A DNA stretch of 64,000 nt from Treponema sp. UBA4873 (lineage in GTDB: Bacteria > Spirochaetota > Spirochaetia > Treponematales > Treponemataceae). Below the pieces are notes generated by a model, which was given only the letters and a program-made list of their open reading frames with translations, made no database searches and was not told the origin of the DNA. Of this stretch, positions 25,003-32,526 are shown one piece after another (position 1 is the first letter of the stretch; each line of letters opens with the position of its first letter). A program made the position numbers and the translations under genes. The stretch is from NCBI GenBank assembly GCA_002399405.1, contig DHDP01000014.1, positions 62,001 through 126,000 of the forward strand, read 5' to 3'.

Positions 25003-25962
25003 ATGAAACAATACATCGGATTCGACATCGGCGGAACAAAATGCGCCGTATGCGCCGCAGAGGCGGACTGGGTACAAAACGAATGCAGAATCATCGACCG
25101 GATTCAGATTCCGACAGGAAACCGGCCGTGGCAGAAGACGCTCGACTCGCTCACCGGTGCCGCACTTACGCTCATCGAAAAACAACAGCTTCACCCGGCG
25201 GCTGCGGGTATAAGCTGCGGCGGGCCGCTCGACAGCAGAACCGGCGTTATTCTGTCGCCGCCGAACCTGCCGGGATGGGACAGCGTTCCCGCCGCCGAGT
25301 ATATCGGCGAAAAGCTCGGCATACCGGCACGCCTGCAGAACGACGCGAACGCATGCACCGTAGCCGAATGGAAATTCGGCGCCGGAAAGGGATGCAGCAA
25401 TCTCATATTCCTCACGTTCGGCACGGGACTCGGCGCGGGACTCATTCTCGACGGCCGGCTGTACGAGGGAACGAACGGGCTGGCCGGAGAGGCAGGTCAT
25501 ATCAGACTTGCGGAAAACGGTCCTGTCGGATACGGCAAGGAAGGTTCTTTTGAAGGATTCTGTTCCGGCGGCGGAATCGCGCGGATCGGACGAACACTTG
25601 TACAGAAGGCACGGGCGGCGGGGCAAAATTCTGCACTGCTCGCTCTGTCCGACGAAGAAATCACGGCGAAATCGATCGGTGCGGCAGCCGAAAACGGAGA
25701 CGGACTTGCCCGGGAAGTATACCGCATATCGGCAGAACATCTGGGAAAGGGAATCGCGATGCTTATCGACTTATTCAACCCTGAACGGATTATTATAGGA
25801 AGCGTATTTGCGCGCTCGGAAAAACTGTTCCGGGGACCGATGGAAGACGCAGTGCGGAAAGAAGCTCTTCCTGCGGCTGCGGCGGTCTGCACGATCGTGC
25901 CGGCCGCGCTGGGCGACAGAATAGGAGACTACGCCGCCGTCGCGGCGGGTGCAGCCGGGTAA
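25003..25962 (+). CDS. ROK-family sugar kinase / glucokinase-like
   Basis: A 319-residue ROK protein. ATP site FDIGGTKCAVCA at 5-16, sugar-binding and catalytic aspartate in LQNDANACTVAEW, and GEAGHIRL. The usual zinc-binding CxCGxxGCxE cluster is replaced by GKEGSFEGFCSGGG, with one cysteine only, so the zinc finger is lost. It is a kinase for glucose or another hexose/N-acetylhexosamine; substrate not decided. It is the last gene of the dgt operon and is followed by the repeat block. Confidence 0.83.
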   Translation: MKQYIGFDIGGTKCAVCAAEADWVQNECRIIDRIQIPTGNRPWQKTLDSLTGAALTLIEKQQLHPAAAGISCGGPLDSRTGVILSPPNLPGWDSVPAAEYIGEKLGIPARLQNDANACTVAEWKFGAGKGCSNLIFLTFGTGLGAGLILDGRLYEGTNGLAGEAGHIRLAENGPVGYGKEGSFEGFCSGGGIARIGRTLVQKARAAGQNSALLALSDEEITAKSIGAAAENGDGLAREVYRISAEHLGKGIAMLIDLFNPERIIIGSVFARSEKLFRGPMEDAVRKEALPAAAAVCTIVPAALGDRIGDYAAVAAGAAG

Positions 25963-26024
25963 AAAATCAGGACAGGGGACCTGCCGGCGATGGCGGCGGT
26001 TCTGCACACGTCTGTTTACACTAT

Positions 26025-26168
26025 AGGAAGGACCGTATTGCTGCTGCAGGAAGGACCGTATTGCTGCTGCAGGAAGGTCCGTACTGCTGCTGCAGGAAGG
26101 TCTGTACTGCTGCTGCAGGGAGGTCCGTACTGCTGCTGCAGGGAGGTCCGTACTGCTGCTGCAGGGAG
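26025..26168. repeat. 23-base tandem repeat array
   Basis: Six full 23-base units start at 26025, 26048, 26071, 26094, 26117 and 26140, with a partial seventh at 26163. The unit is AGGAAGGTCCGTACTG followed by CTGCTGC, with a few point changes (early units have ACCGTATTG, later ones start AGGGAGG). There are no spacers. Because 23 is not a multiple of three, any reading frame changes from unit to unit, so a protein is unlikely. Confidence 0.9.
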
Positions 26169-26267
26169 AGTATTCAGACGATATTAAAGCCGGGGCCTCA
26201 CAAACTCAGTGAATCTTCCTGATTATTATGTAATACGCGACAGCCAGAGGAAAAGTGGCTGCACACC

Positions 26268-26293
26268 CACCGGCGATGACGTCAGAGCCGGTG
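26268..26293. repeat. Palindrome at first 98-base repeat junction
   Basis: Arms CACCGGC / GCCGGTG around an 8-base self-complementary core TGACGTCA, with two unpaired bases on each side. The core differs from the sister palindrome at 26366 by two symmetric changes that keep it self-complementary. Confidence 0.85.
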
Positions 26294-26365
26294 CCTCACA
26301 AACTCAGCGAATCTTTTTAATTATTATGTAATACGCGACAGCCAGAGGAAAAGTGGCTGCACACC

Positions 26366-26391
26366 CACCGGCGATGGCGCCAGAGCCGGTG
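26366..26391. repeat. Palindrome at second 98-base repeat junction
   Basis: Arms CACCGGC / GCCGGTG around the core TGGCGCCA. Located 98 bases from its sister. A decayed relative (GCCGGCGATGGCG) is present at 25983-25995, just before the 23-base array. Confidence 0.85.
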
Positions 26392-26401
26392 CCTCACAAA
26401 C

Positions 26402-27775
26402 TCAGCGAATCTTTTTAATTATTATGTAATACGCGACAGCCAGAGGAAAAGTGGCTGCACACCATGCCATCGGCTCTGCAACGCATACTCCGGCGAATCC
26501 CCACACAAGCGGAAGCGTATATGCCGCAGCGGTGCGCGCAACAAGTTCGAGCACGCCGCCCATGAGCGGCCAGAACCCGCGTCCTATTCCCTGCAGAACG
26601 TTTCGGTAAATAAAGAGCACGAACAGAATCGGATAGAAGACAGCCGTTATACGCAGATACATGCGCGCCGCGGAGAGAACTTCCTCCGACGCATCCTTGA
26701 GGAACAATCCCGTAAGCTGATCCGAAAGCGCTACTGCAAAAACAGCGGACAGTATTGAAAACAGAATCGTAATCACGACAGCTTTATTCGTTCCTTCCCG
26801 CACGCGGTCAAGACGTTTCGCGCCCATGTTCTGGCCGCCGTAATTCGCCATGGTCACACCGAACGTACCGGCAGCGATCGTCACCAGCTGTTCGACTTTC
26901 TGCGCTGCAGTAAAGGCAGCAATCTTTGCAGGGCCGAATTTATTAAGCGCTCCCTGAAGGATTATGACTCCGATTGCAGTGATGGAAAACTGAAACGCCA
27001 TGTTCGCGCCGATCGATATGTGCTGCTTCGCGAACCACACGTCGGGCGTAAAGTCCGAACGGTGAACGTGCAGCATCGGATACTTCGCGTAAATCCAGAC
27101 GAACGACAATATCGCGCTCACCGCCTGCGAAATGACAGTCGCCCACGCGGCGCCTGCGACTCCCATATCGGTCTTAATAATCAGAACAATGTCGAGCACG
27201 ATGTTGAGAAGCGACGAAATAATAAGAAAAACAAGCGGCGATTTGCTGTCGCCGACAGCACGGAGAATGCACGCGCCGCAGTTGTACATGGTACACGTCG
27301 CAATGCCGATAAAAATGACGATTATGTAGCTGTATGACTGATTAATAATTTCTTCCGGCGTGTTGATTACGCGCAGGATGGGCATGGCGAGCACACAGGC
27401 GAGCACCGTGAGAACGACGGAGCTCGCAACATTGAGTTTGATATTCATGGCGGTCGAGCGTTTGAGCCCCGCCCAGTCCTTTGCGCCGAACCGCTGCGCC
27501 GTAATGACGGCAAATCCCGACGACAAGCCGTACGCAAAACCGAGCACGAGGAAATTCATCGGACCGGTATTGCCGACGGCGGCAAGCGCGTTTTGTCCGA
27601 GCAGACGGCCTACAATGATGGTATCGACCATATTATACATCTGCTGGAACAAGTTGCCGATTAAAAGAGGAGCTGAATACAGCAGAATAAGTTTTGCCGG
27701 ATCCCCGACAGTCATATCCTTCGCCGCACTTGATGCGTTGCGCGGCACCTTATGTGAAAAGATTTTTATTCCCAT
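26402..27775 (-). CDS. MATE-family efflux pump
   Basis: A 457-residue integral membrane protein with about 12 helices in two homologous halves. N-terminal FTM-like block DPAKLILLYSAPLLIGNLFQQMYNMVDTIIVGRLLGQNALAAVG is typical of NorM/DinF-type MATE transporters, as is the second-half LxTIAAGTFGVTMANYGGQNMGA repeat. It exports cationic drugs or metabolites using Na+ or H+. The C-terminal AYYIIIKKIR and stop lie in the last of three tandem 98-base repeats, so the stop-proximal sequence exists three times. No SD is obvious before the ATG. Confidence 0.92.
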   Translation of the reverse strand: MGIKIFSHKVPRNASSAAKDMTVGDPAKLILLYSAPLLIGNLFQQMYNMVDTIIVGRLLGQNALAAVGNTGPMNFLVLGFAYGLSSGFAVITAQRFGAKDWAGLKRSTAMNIKLNVASSVVLTVLACVLAMPILRVINTPEEIINQSYSYIIVIFIGIATCTMYNCGACILRAVGDSKSPLVFLIISSLLNIVLDIVLIIKTDMGVAGAAWATVISQAVSAILSFVWIYAKYPMLHVHRSDFTPDVWFAKQHISIGANMAFQFSITAIGVIILQGALNKFGPAKIAAFTAAQKVEQLVTIAAGTFGVTMANYGGQNMGAKRLDRVREGTNKAVVITILFSILSAVFAVALSDQLTGLFLKDASEEVLSAARMYLRITAVFYPILFVLFIYRNVLQGIGRGFWPLMGGVLELVARTAAAYTLPLVWGFAGVCVAEPMAWCAATFPLAVAYYIIIKKIR

Positions 27776-27853
27776 AGAACCAAATAAAAAAAATAAGAAA
27801 TTCGAAAACAGCGAAACATACAGATTCGCTACCGGAGTAAAATCAGCATGTCC

Positions 27854-28123
27854 TTAAATACGGTGCATTGCGCTGAAAACCTTCTCGTTCATGATATTGA
27901 TTTCAACACCCATTTCTTCAGCTTCCCTGCTCATCGACTTGCGAAGCTCGTCAATAGAAATATCAGCACCGTCGAGATCCACCATCATCATCATAACAAA
28001 GTTGCCGGAAAGAATAGTCTGAGTAATGTCGGCAATGTTGATTTTGTGGGCTGCAAGAAACGTGCTCACCTTGGCAATAATTCCAACCTTATCGGATCCG
28101 ACAACTGTAATAATAGCGTTCAT
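27854..28123 (-). CDS. ACT-domain protein (UPF0237 type)
   Basis: An 89-residue protein that is a single ACT domain: MNAIITVVGSDKVGIIAKVSTFLAAHKINIADITQTILSG, then MMMMVDLDGADISIDELRKSMSREAEEMGVEINIMNEKVF. Length and both ends match the UPF0237 family, which binds small ligands such as amino acids and is often a free-standing regulator. It is 45 bases from the aat stop on the same strand. Confidence 0.9.
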   Translation of the reverse strand: MNAIITVVGSDKVGIIAKVSTFLAAHKINIADITQTILSGNFVMMMMVDLDGADISIDELRKSMSREAEEMGVEINIMNEKVFSAMHRI

Positions 28124-28167
28124 ATATATAGTATTCTAGTGAATTATGAAAAGCAGTACAAGTGATA

Positions 28168-28902
28168 TCACTTCGTTCCCTCGAACGTCCCGCGCAGGTT
28201 CCCGCTGAGTTTTCCCGCAAGCAGCGTGCTTTCCATGCGCAGGAACGCGGTGCGGCTTATGTTGCGCGCACCGTAGCGCGCCATATTGTCGGTGTACACC
28301 TGCGAATCTATAAGCCTGCCGCCGCATTTGACGAACGCGCGTGCAAAAAGCACGAATGCGCTCTTACTGCTGTTGTCCTCCACCGTAAACATCGACTCGC
28401 CGCAGAACGTCTGACCGATAAGGACTCCGTACAATCCTCCCGCGAGCCGTCCGTCGTGCCACGCTTCCACGGAATGCGCAATCCCGCGCTCGGCAAGACT
28501 GCAGTACACGTCGAGCATCTGCCGTCCGATCCACGTGCCGTCCTGACCGGGGCGCTCCATCGCAGAACAGCCCCGCATCACGTCCGGGAACGCCTTGTCC
28601 ATCGTATATGTATACGGCGTGTGTTTCAGAAAGCGGTCGATGCTGCGCGGTACGTGCAGCTCGTCAGCCGGCAGTACAAACCGCGGATCGGGGCACCACC
28701 ATAAGACGGGGTCGCCTTCATCCTCGTTGTACCACGGGAATATCCCCTGCAGGTATGCGGAGAACACAAGCGACGGAGTAATGGCGTCAGTATATCCGAG
28801 CAGCCCGCGGCGGCCGCTGTCGCGGACGGGAAAACGGGAAAACTCAAAGTCCGCCCCGTACAGTTCCCGGCCGAGCTGTTCCTGCCACTCAGCGTTTTCC
28901 AT
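28168..28902 (-). CDS. aat: Leucyl/phenylalanyl-tRNA--protein transferase
   Basis: A 244-residue enzyme that adds Leu or Phe to proteins starting with Arg or Lys, making them N-end rule substrates. The signature LQGIFPWYNEDEGDPVLWWCPDPRFVLP is complete, as are SLAERGIAHSVEAW and GLYGVLIGQTFCGESMF. It is somewhat longer than typical and has no truncation. Its first 14 bases overlap the clpA end, so it belongs to the clpS-clpA-aat operon. Confidence 0.95.
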   Translation of the reverse strand: MENAEWQEQLGRELYGADFEFSRFPVRDSGRRGLLGYTDAITPSLVFSAYLQGIFPWYNEDEGDPVLWWCPDPRFVLPADELHVPRSIDRFLKHTPYTYTMDKAFPDVMRGCSAMERPGQDGTWIGRQMLDVYCSLAERGIAHSVEAWHDGRLAGGLYGVLIGQTFCGESMFTVEDNSSKSAFVLFARAFVKCGGRLIDSQVYTDNMARYGARNISRTAFLRMESTLLAGKLSGNLRGTFEGTK

Positions 28903-31345
28903 ACGTAAACACTATTTCCGTTCCGCCGTTCTTCCCTGTCTTTGCATCGATCTTTACTGTTCCGCCCGAAGAAAGCTTTCCGAAAAGGACTTCGTCGGTA
29001 AGCGGAGAAGCAATTTCTTCCTCCACGGTGCGGGCCATGTTGCGGGCGCCGAACTCGCGGGAGTAACCTTTTTCCGCCAGGTAATCGAGCGCTTTGTCCG
29101 TAACGGTGAGCGTAACTTTCTTCGCCGCGAGACGTTCCGAAAGGCGTTTCACTTCCTTTGCCGCAATATCGCGCACGATGTTTCTGTCGAGATGCGAGAA
29201 CGTGATGATGCCGCTGAGCCTGTTCCGGAATTCCGGCGTAAACGTGCGTTCGACTGCCTCACGCAGGGACGCATCGTCGTTTGCCGCATCGGACGTACCG
29301 AAGCCTATCGACCCCTTTTCCATTTCCTGCGCACCCGCGTTGCTCGTCATAATAATAATGCAGCTGCGGAAGTCGGCTTTCCGTCCCTGATTGTCGGTGA
29401 GGAATCCGTAATCCATCACCTGCAGAAGTACGTTGTATATTTTCTGATGCGCTTTTTCAATCTCGTCGAAAAGAACAACGGCGTGCGGATTCTTGCGGAC
29501 GTCTTCGGTAAGCTGACCGCCTTCCTCGTATCCGACGTATCCCGGTGCGGAACCGATCAGACGGCTGACGGTATACTCTTCCTGATATTCGCTCATGTCG
29601 TAACGAAGCAGCGGTTCGCCGAGTATGCGGGCAAGCGAACGCGCAAGTTCCGTTTTTCCGACGCCCGTCGGGCCGACAAACAGAAAACTCGCCTCGGGTT
29701 TGTCCGGGTTGCCGAAGCCGGCACGCGAACGCTTCACCGCATTCGCAACCGCGGTTACCGCCGCATTCTGTCCGAATATTTCGGTATGCATCGTATTTTC
29801 AATCGTGCGGAGTTTCCCCCGTTCGTCGCCGGTTACCGATTCAAGCGGCACGCGCGCCATTTTCGCCGTCACCATTCTGATAACCGCCGTTGAAACGACG
29901 GGATGTTTGTTCGCAGCGTCTTCGACCGCAAGGCCGTTCTGTTCCGCAGGAGTCAGTTCTTTCCGCGCTTCATCGGCCGCAACGAGAGCCTCGTCGCGGC
30001 GTTTTACGTCGCCGTGAAATCCGCCTCTGCTCTTAATTTTGAGATACGACCCGGCTTCGTCGATTATATCTATAGCTTTGTCCGGAAGACGTCTGTCGGG
30101 AAGATACTGCACCGACAAATCGACCGCAGCTTTGACGGCGGCATCGCTGTACACCACGTTGTGAAAACGCTCGTACCTGCTGCGCAGGCCTTTCAGAATC
30201 AGCAGCGTCTCGTCGGGGGACGGTTCCTTTATGTCAATTTTCTGGAAACGGCGGGCGAGCGCCCTGTCCTTTTCGAAATTTTTCGCATATTCTTCATATG
30301 TCGTAGAGCCGATACACCTGATTCTTCCCGATGAAAGAACCGGTTTCAGAAGATTCGCAGCGTCCATCGTACTGTTGCCTGTCGTTCCCGCGCCCATAAT
30401 CATATGGATTTCGTCGATAAACAGGACTGCCTTCTGCTTTTTCATAAGCTCGTCGGTTATCTTGCGCAGACGGTCTTCAAAGTCTCCGCGGAATTTCGTT
30501 CCCGCAAGAAGAAGCCCCATGTCGAGACTGTAAATCGAAAAACCCTTTATTGCATCGGGAACTTTTCCCTCCGCAATCCTGATCGCAAGCCCGTTTGTAA
30601 TCGCCGTTTTTCCGACGCCCGCATCGCCGACATGCAGCGGGTTGTTTTTGCTGCGGCGGCACAGAATCTGAATCGTACGGTCGAGCTCTTCTTCGCGCCC
30701 TATAAGCGTGTCGAGTCTTCCCTGTTTCGCTTCTTCAGTCAAATCGACGCAGTATTTTTCCAGCGCGGATTTTTTCGCGTTCCGGGCGTTATCGCCCTGC
30801 GATTCATCGCCGGTCTGCATACCCGGTATAAATTTCTGCGGCGTTTCAGGAATGGAAGAGGAATCGTCGTCGTCATCGCCGGCGAACGGATTTTCGTTGT
30901 CCGCTCCCTTCATCGAGCTTATGACTTCAAGCAGACGCATGCGGTCAAGACCACCCATCCGCATCGAATATGCGCAGTAATTTTTCTTTTCTTCCATCAT
31001 GCTTACAAGCACGTCCGTTATATCGAGCATCTGTTTGTCGCTTGTCGCGCAGTGATACACGGCACGGTTCATCACTTCCTGGAATCCCTGCGTCTCGACA
31101 GGTTCGGATGCCTGCCTGTTTTCCGTCTGAACGGCGGCGACAGGCACCTGTTTCGTCAGATATTCCTCAACCGTGTCGCGGATCGTCGCCACATCGGCGC
31201 CGCTCGCTTCGAGCAGACCGCACACCGACTCGAACTGGAGTGCCGTCCGCAGGATATGCTCCGGCGTAAAAAATTCATGGCGCAATGATTTTGCGTCTGA
31301 AAAAGAAAGCGACAATATTTTTTTGAGCTGCGGACTAATTTCCAT
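28889..31345 (-). CDS. clpA: ATP-dependent Clp protease ATP-binding subunit ClpA
   Basis: An 818-residue AAA+ unfoldase. N-domain (1-145), AAA-1 with Walker A GDAGVGKT and Walker B VLFIDEIHMIMGAG, AAA-2 with GPTGVGKTEL, VVLFDEIEKAH and the sensor region, then the C-terminal small domain. The acidic linker after the N-domain (about 150-175, DDDDDSSS) is as in ClpA and there is no ClpB middle coil. It works with ClpP (not in window) and the adaptor ClpS, whose gene precedes it by 10 bases. Confidence 0.94.
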   Translation of the reverse strand: MEISPQLKKILSLSFSDAKSLRHEFFTPEHILRTALQFESVCGLLEASGADVATIRDTVEEYLTKQVPVAAVQTENRQASEPVETQGFQEVMNRAVYHCATSDKQMLDITDVLVSMMEEKKNYCAYSMRMGGLDRMRLLEVISSMKGADNENPFAGDDDDDSSSIPETPQKFIPGMQTGDESQGDNARNAKKSALEKYCVDLTEEAKQGRLDTLIGREEELDRTIQILCRRSKNNPLHVGDAGVGKTAITNGLAIRIAEGKVPDAIKGFSIYSLDMGLLLAGTKFRGDFEDRLRKITDELMKKQKAVLFIDEIHMIMGAGTTGNSTMDAANLLKPVLSSGRIRCIGSTTYEEYAKNFEKDRALARRFQKIDIKEPSPDETLLILKGLRSRYERFHNVVYSDAAVKAAVDLSVQYLPDRRLPDKAIDIIDEAGSYLKIKSRGGFHGDVKRRDEALVAADEARKELTPAEQNGLAVEDAANKHPVVSTAVIRMVTAKMARVPLESVTGDERGKLRTIENTMHTEIFGQNAAVTAVANAVKRSRAGFGNPDKPEASFLFVGPTGVGKTELARSLARILGEPLLRYDMSEYQEEYTVSRLIGSAPGYVGYEEGGQLTEDVRKNPHAVVLFDEIEKAHQKIYNVLLQVMDYGFLTDNQGRKADFRSCIIIMTSNAGAQEMEKGSIGFGTSDAANDDASLREAVERTFTPEFRNRLSGIITFSHLDRNIVRDIAAKEVKRLSERLAAKKVTLTVTDKALDYLAEKGYSREFGARNMARTVEEEIASPLTDEVLFGKLSSGGTVKIDAKTGKNGGTEIVFTYGKR

Positions 31346-31355
31346 AATAATTCCC

Positions 31356-31676
31356 CTACACTTCCTGTACTTCTACTCTCAGTGGGAATCCCTGCTCGCG
31401 CGCACGCTGTTTTGTAACTGCGGCACGCGTCGCAGCGATGTCGTACGAATACACGCCTGCAACGGCAGAACCGGTCCTGTGGACAGTCTCCATTATATCG
31501 CAGGCATCAGCCTCTGATTTATGAAAAACGGATACAAGCACGTCGACGACAAAATCCTTCGTTGTATAGTCGTCGTTGTAAAACACGACCTGACCGTTCG
31601 GTGGAACGCCGTACCCGGCTTCATCCGCCACATCGGCCGAAACCTCACTGTCTTCCGTTCTTTCAAAATCAGCCAT
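31356..31676 (-). CDS. clpS: ClpS adaptor protein
   Basis: A 106-residue N-degron adaptor for ClpA. The core motif VVFYNDDYTTKDFVVDVLVSVF (peptide-binding D/N residues), CDIMETVHRTGSAVAGVYSYDIAATRA, and the final REQGFPLRVEV are conserved. N-terminal 25 residues are acidic and probably flexible, as in ClpS. I chose the ATG at 31676; ten codons further out is possible but lies in promoter-like sequence. Confidence 0.93.
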   Translation of the reverse strand: MADFERTEDSEVSADVADEAGYGVPPNGQVVFYNDDYTTKDFVVDVLVSVFHKSEADACDIMETVHRTGSAVAGVYSYDIAATRAAVTKQRAREQGFPLRVEVQEV

Positions 31677-31682
31677 ACCTAT

Positions 31683-31711
31683 AATATACACAATTTTGCG
31701 CAGCAATCCAA
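31683..31711 (-). promoter_or_regulatory. Promoter of clpS-clpA-aat, leaderless type
   Basis: Minus strand -35 TTGGAT (31711-31706), 17-base spacer, -10 TATATT (31688-31683), 6 bases to ATG. It is interleaved with the plus-strand promoter of the rhomboid-like gene. Confidence 0.5.
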
Positions 31712-31724
31712 TATATGCTATAAT
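31696..31724 (+). promoter_or_regulatory. Promoter of rhomboid-like gene, leaderless type
   Basis: -35 TTGCGC (31696-31701), 17-base spacer, perfect -10 TATAAT (31719-31724), 6 bases to ATG at 31731. No SD. Confidence 0.6.
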
Positions 31725-31730
31725 TCCTTT

Positions 31731-32516
31731 ATGATAAAAAAAACAGGTTCAGGGCCCCGAATCAGGATCACATACAACGCGCCTGTCACTCTTTCCTTCG
31801 TAATGCTCAGCACAGTCATTATGCTGCTTGACATGTATGTTTTCAAGCATCAGCTTTCTACGGCGCTTTTCATCATCCCTGGAGGAAAAAACAGCGTACA
31901 TCCGTTCAATTGGAAGCTGCCGCTCGACTACTTCCGCCTTTTTTCCCACGTATTCGGACATACCGACTGGACACATCTTATTTCAAACATGTCGCTTATA
32001 CTGCTCCTCGGTCCCATACTCGAGGACAGGTACGGCTCGCCCATGCTCACCCTCATGATGACGACGACTGCGCTCGTTACGGGCGTCATAAACGCGTGTT
32101 TCATCTCCATTCCGGAAATGGGTGCGAGCGACATTGTTTTTATGATGATAATTCTTACGTCGTATACGTCTCTTGCAAAGAACGAAATACCGCTGTCGTT
32201 TATCCTTGTGTTCATTCTGTACGTAGGCGGACAGTTTTACAATGCCGGAACACTTCAGACCGACGGCATATCAGTCATCGCGCACATCGCAGGAGGGCTC
32301 TGCGGAAGCCTCTTCGCATTCCTCGTCGCGCCGAAAAATACCGGCAGGAAAACAGGTACACGGCGGAACGCTACAAAAAAATCAGATGATTACGACAGCG
32401 CGGAAGAACTCAGCGACGACATTGCGGGCCCCAGTCCCCGCGCAGCAAAAAAGGTGAGGAAAAATAAAAAGCCCCGCAGCGATGACGAGACCGTCGTGGG
32501 GACTTTAAAATTTTAA
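31731..32516 (+). CDS. Rhomboid-like intramembrane protein, altered serine motif
   Basis: A 261-residue protein with six predicted helices and a charged C-terminal tail (about 205-261, rich in K, R, D, S). Rhomboid landmarks: HVFGHTDWTHLISN with HxxxN in the second helix, the serine helix (about 132) reads GASDIVF where family members have GxSG, and the histidine in VIAHIAGGLCG is present. Ser and His are both there, but the glycine after Ser is Asp, so protease activity is uncertain. It is divergent from clpS, with ATGs 54 bases apart. Confidence 0.75.
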   Translation: MIKKTGSGPRIRITYNAPVTLSFVMLSTVIMLLDMYVFKHQLSTALFIIPGGKNSVHPFNWKLPLDYFRLFSHVFGHTDWTHLISNMSLILLLGPILEDRYGSPMLTLMMTTTALVTGVINACFISIPEMGASDIVFMMIILTSYTSLAKNEIPLSFILVFILYVGGQFYNAGTLQTDGISVIAHIAGGLCGSLFAFLVAPKNTGRKTGTRRNATKKSDDYDSAEELSDDIAGPSPRAAKKVRKNKKPRSDDETVVGTLKF

Positions 32517-32526
32517 CAGTGTTTCT

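Larger units (their letters stand above)
26188..26463 (-). repeat. Three 98-base tandem copies of the MATE gene 3' end
   Basis: Units begin at 26188, 26286 and 26384 on the plus strand. The last one lies inside the MATE gene and contains its final 18 codons (AATFPLAVAYYIIIKKIR), the stop and about 20 bases. The two downstream copies keep the codons and the stop. Copy A differs most (GGGGCC, CTTCCTGATT). Each junction carries a 26-base palindrome. Confidence 0.92.

Noticed and set aside
26025..26168. CRISPR array
   Set aside because: Units are directly adjacent without spacers, and no cas gene is present.
25990..26187. Possible small Cys/Leu-rich protein across the 23-base array
   Set aside because: The frame is only open because of the repeat, changes register in each unit, and has no SD or promoter.
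26188..26463. Integron attC sites or transposon ends
   Set aside because: No integrase or transposase is present, and the repeats contain the 3' end of the neighbouring gene instead of conserved attC boxes.
28595..29893. Plus-strand frame of about 430 codons opposite aat and clpA
   Set aside because: No motif, and it crosses two well-supported genes.
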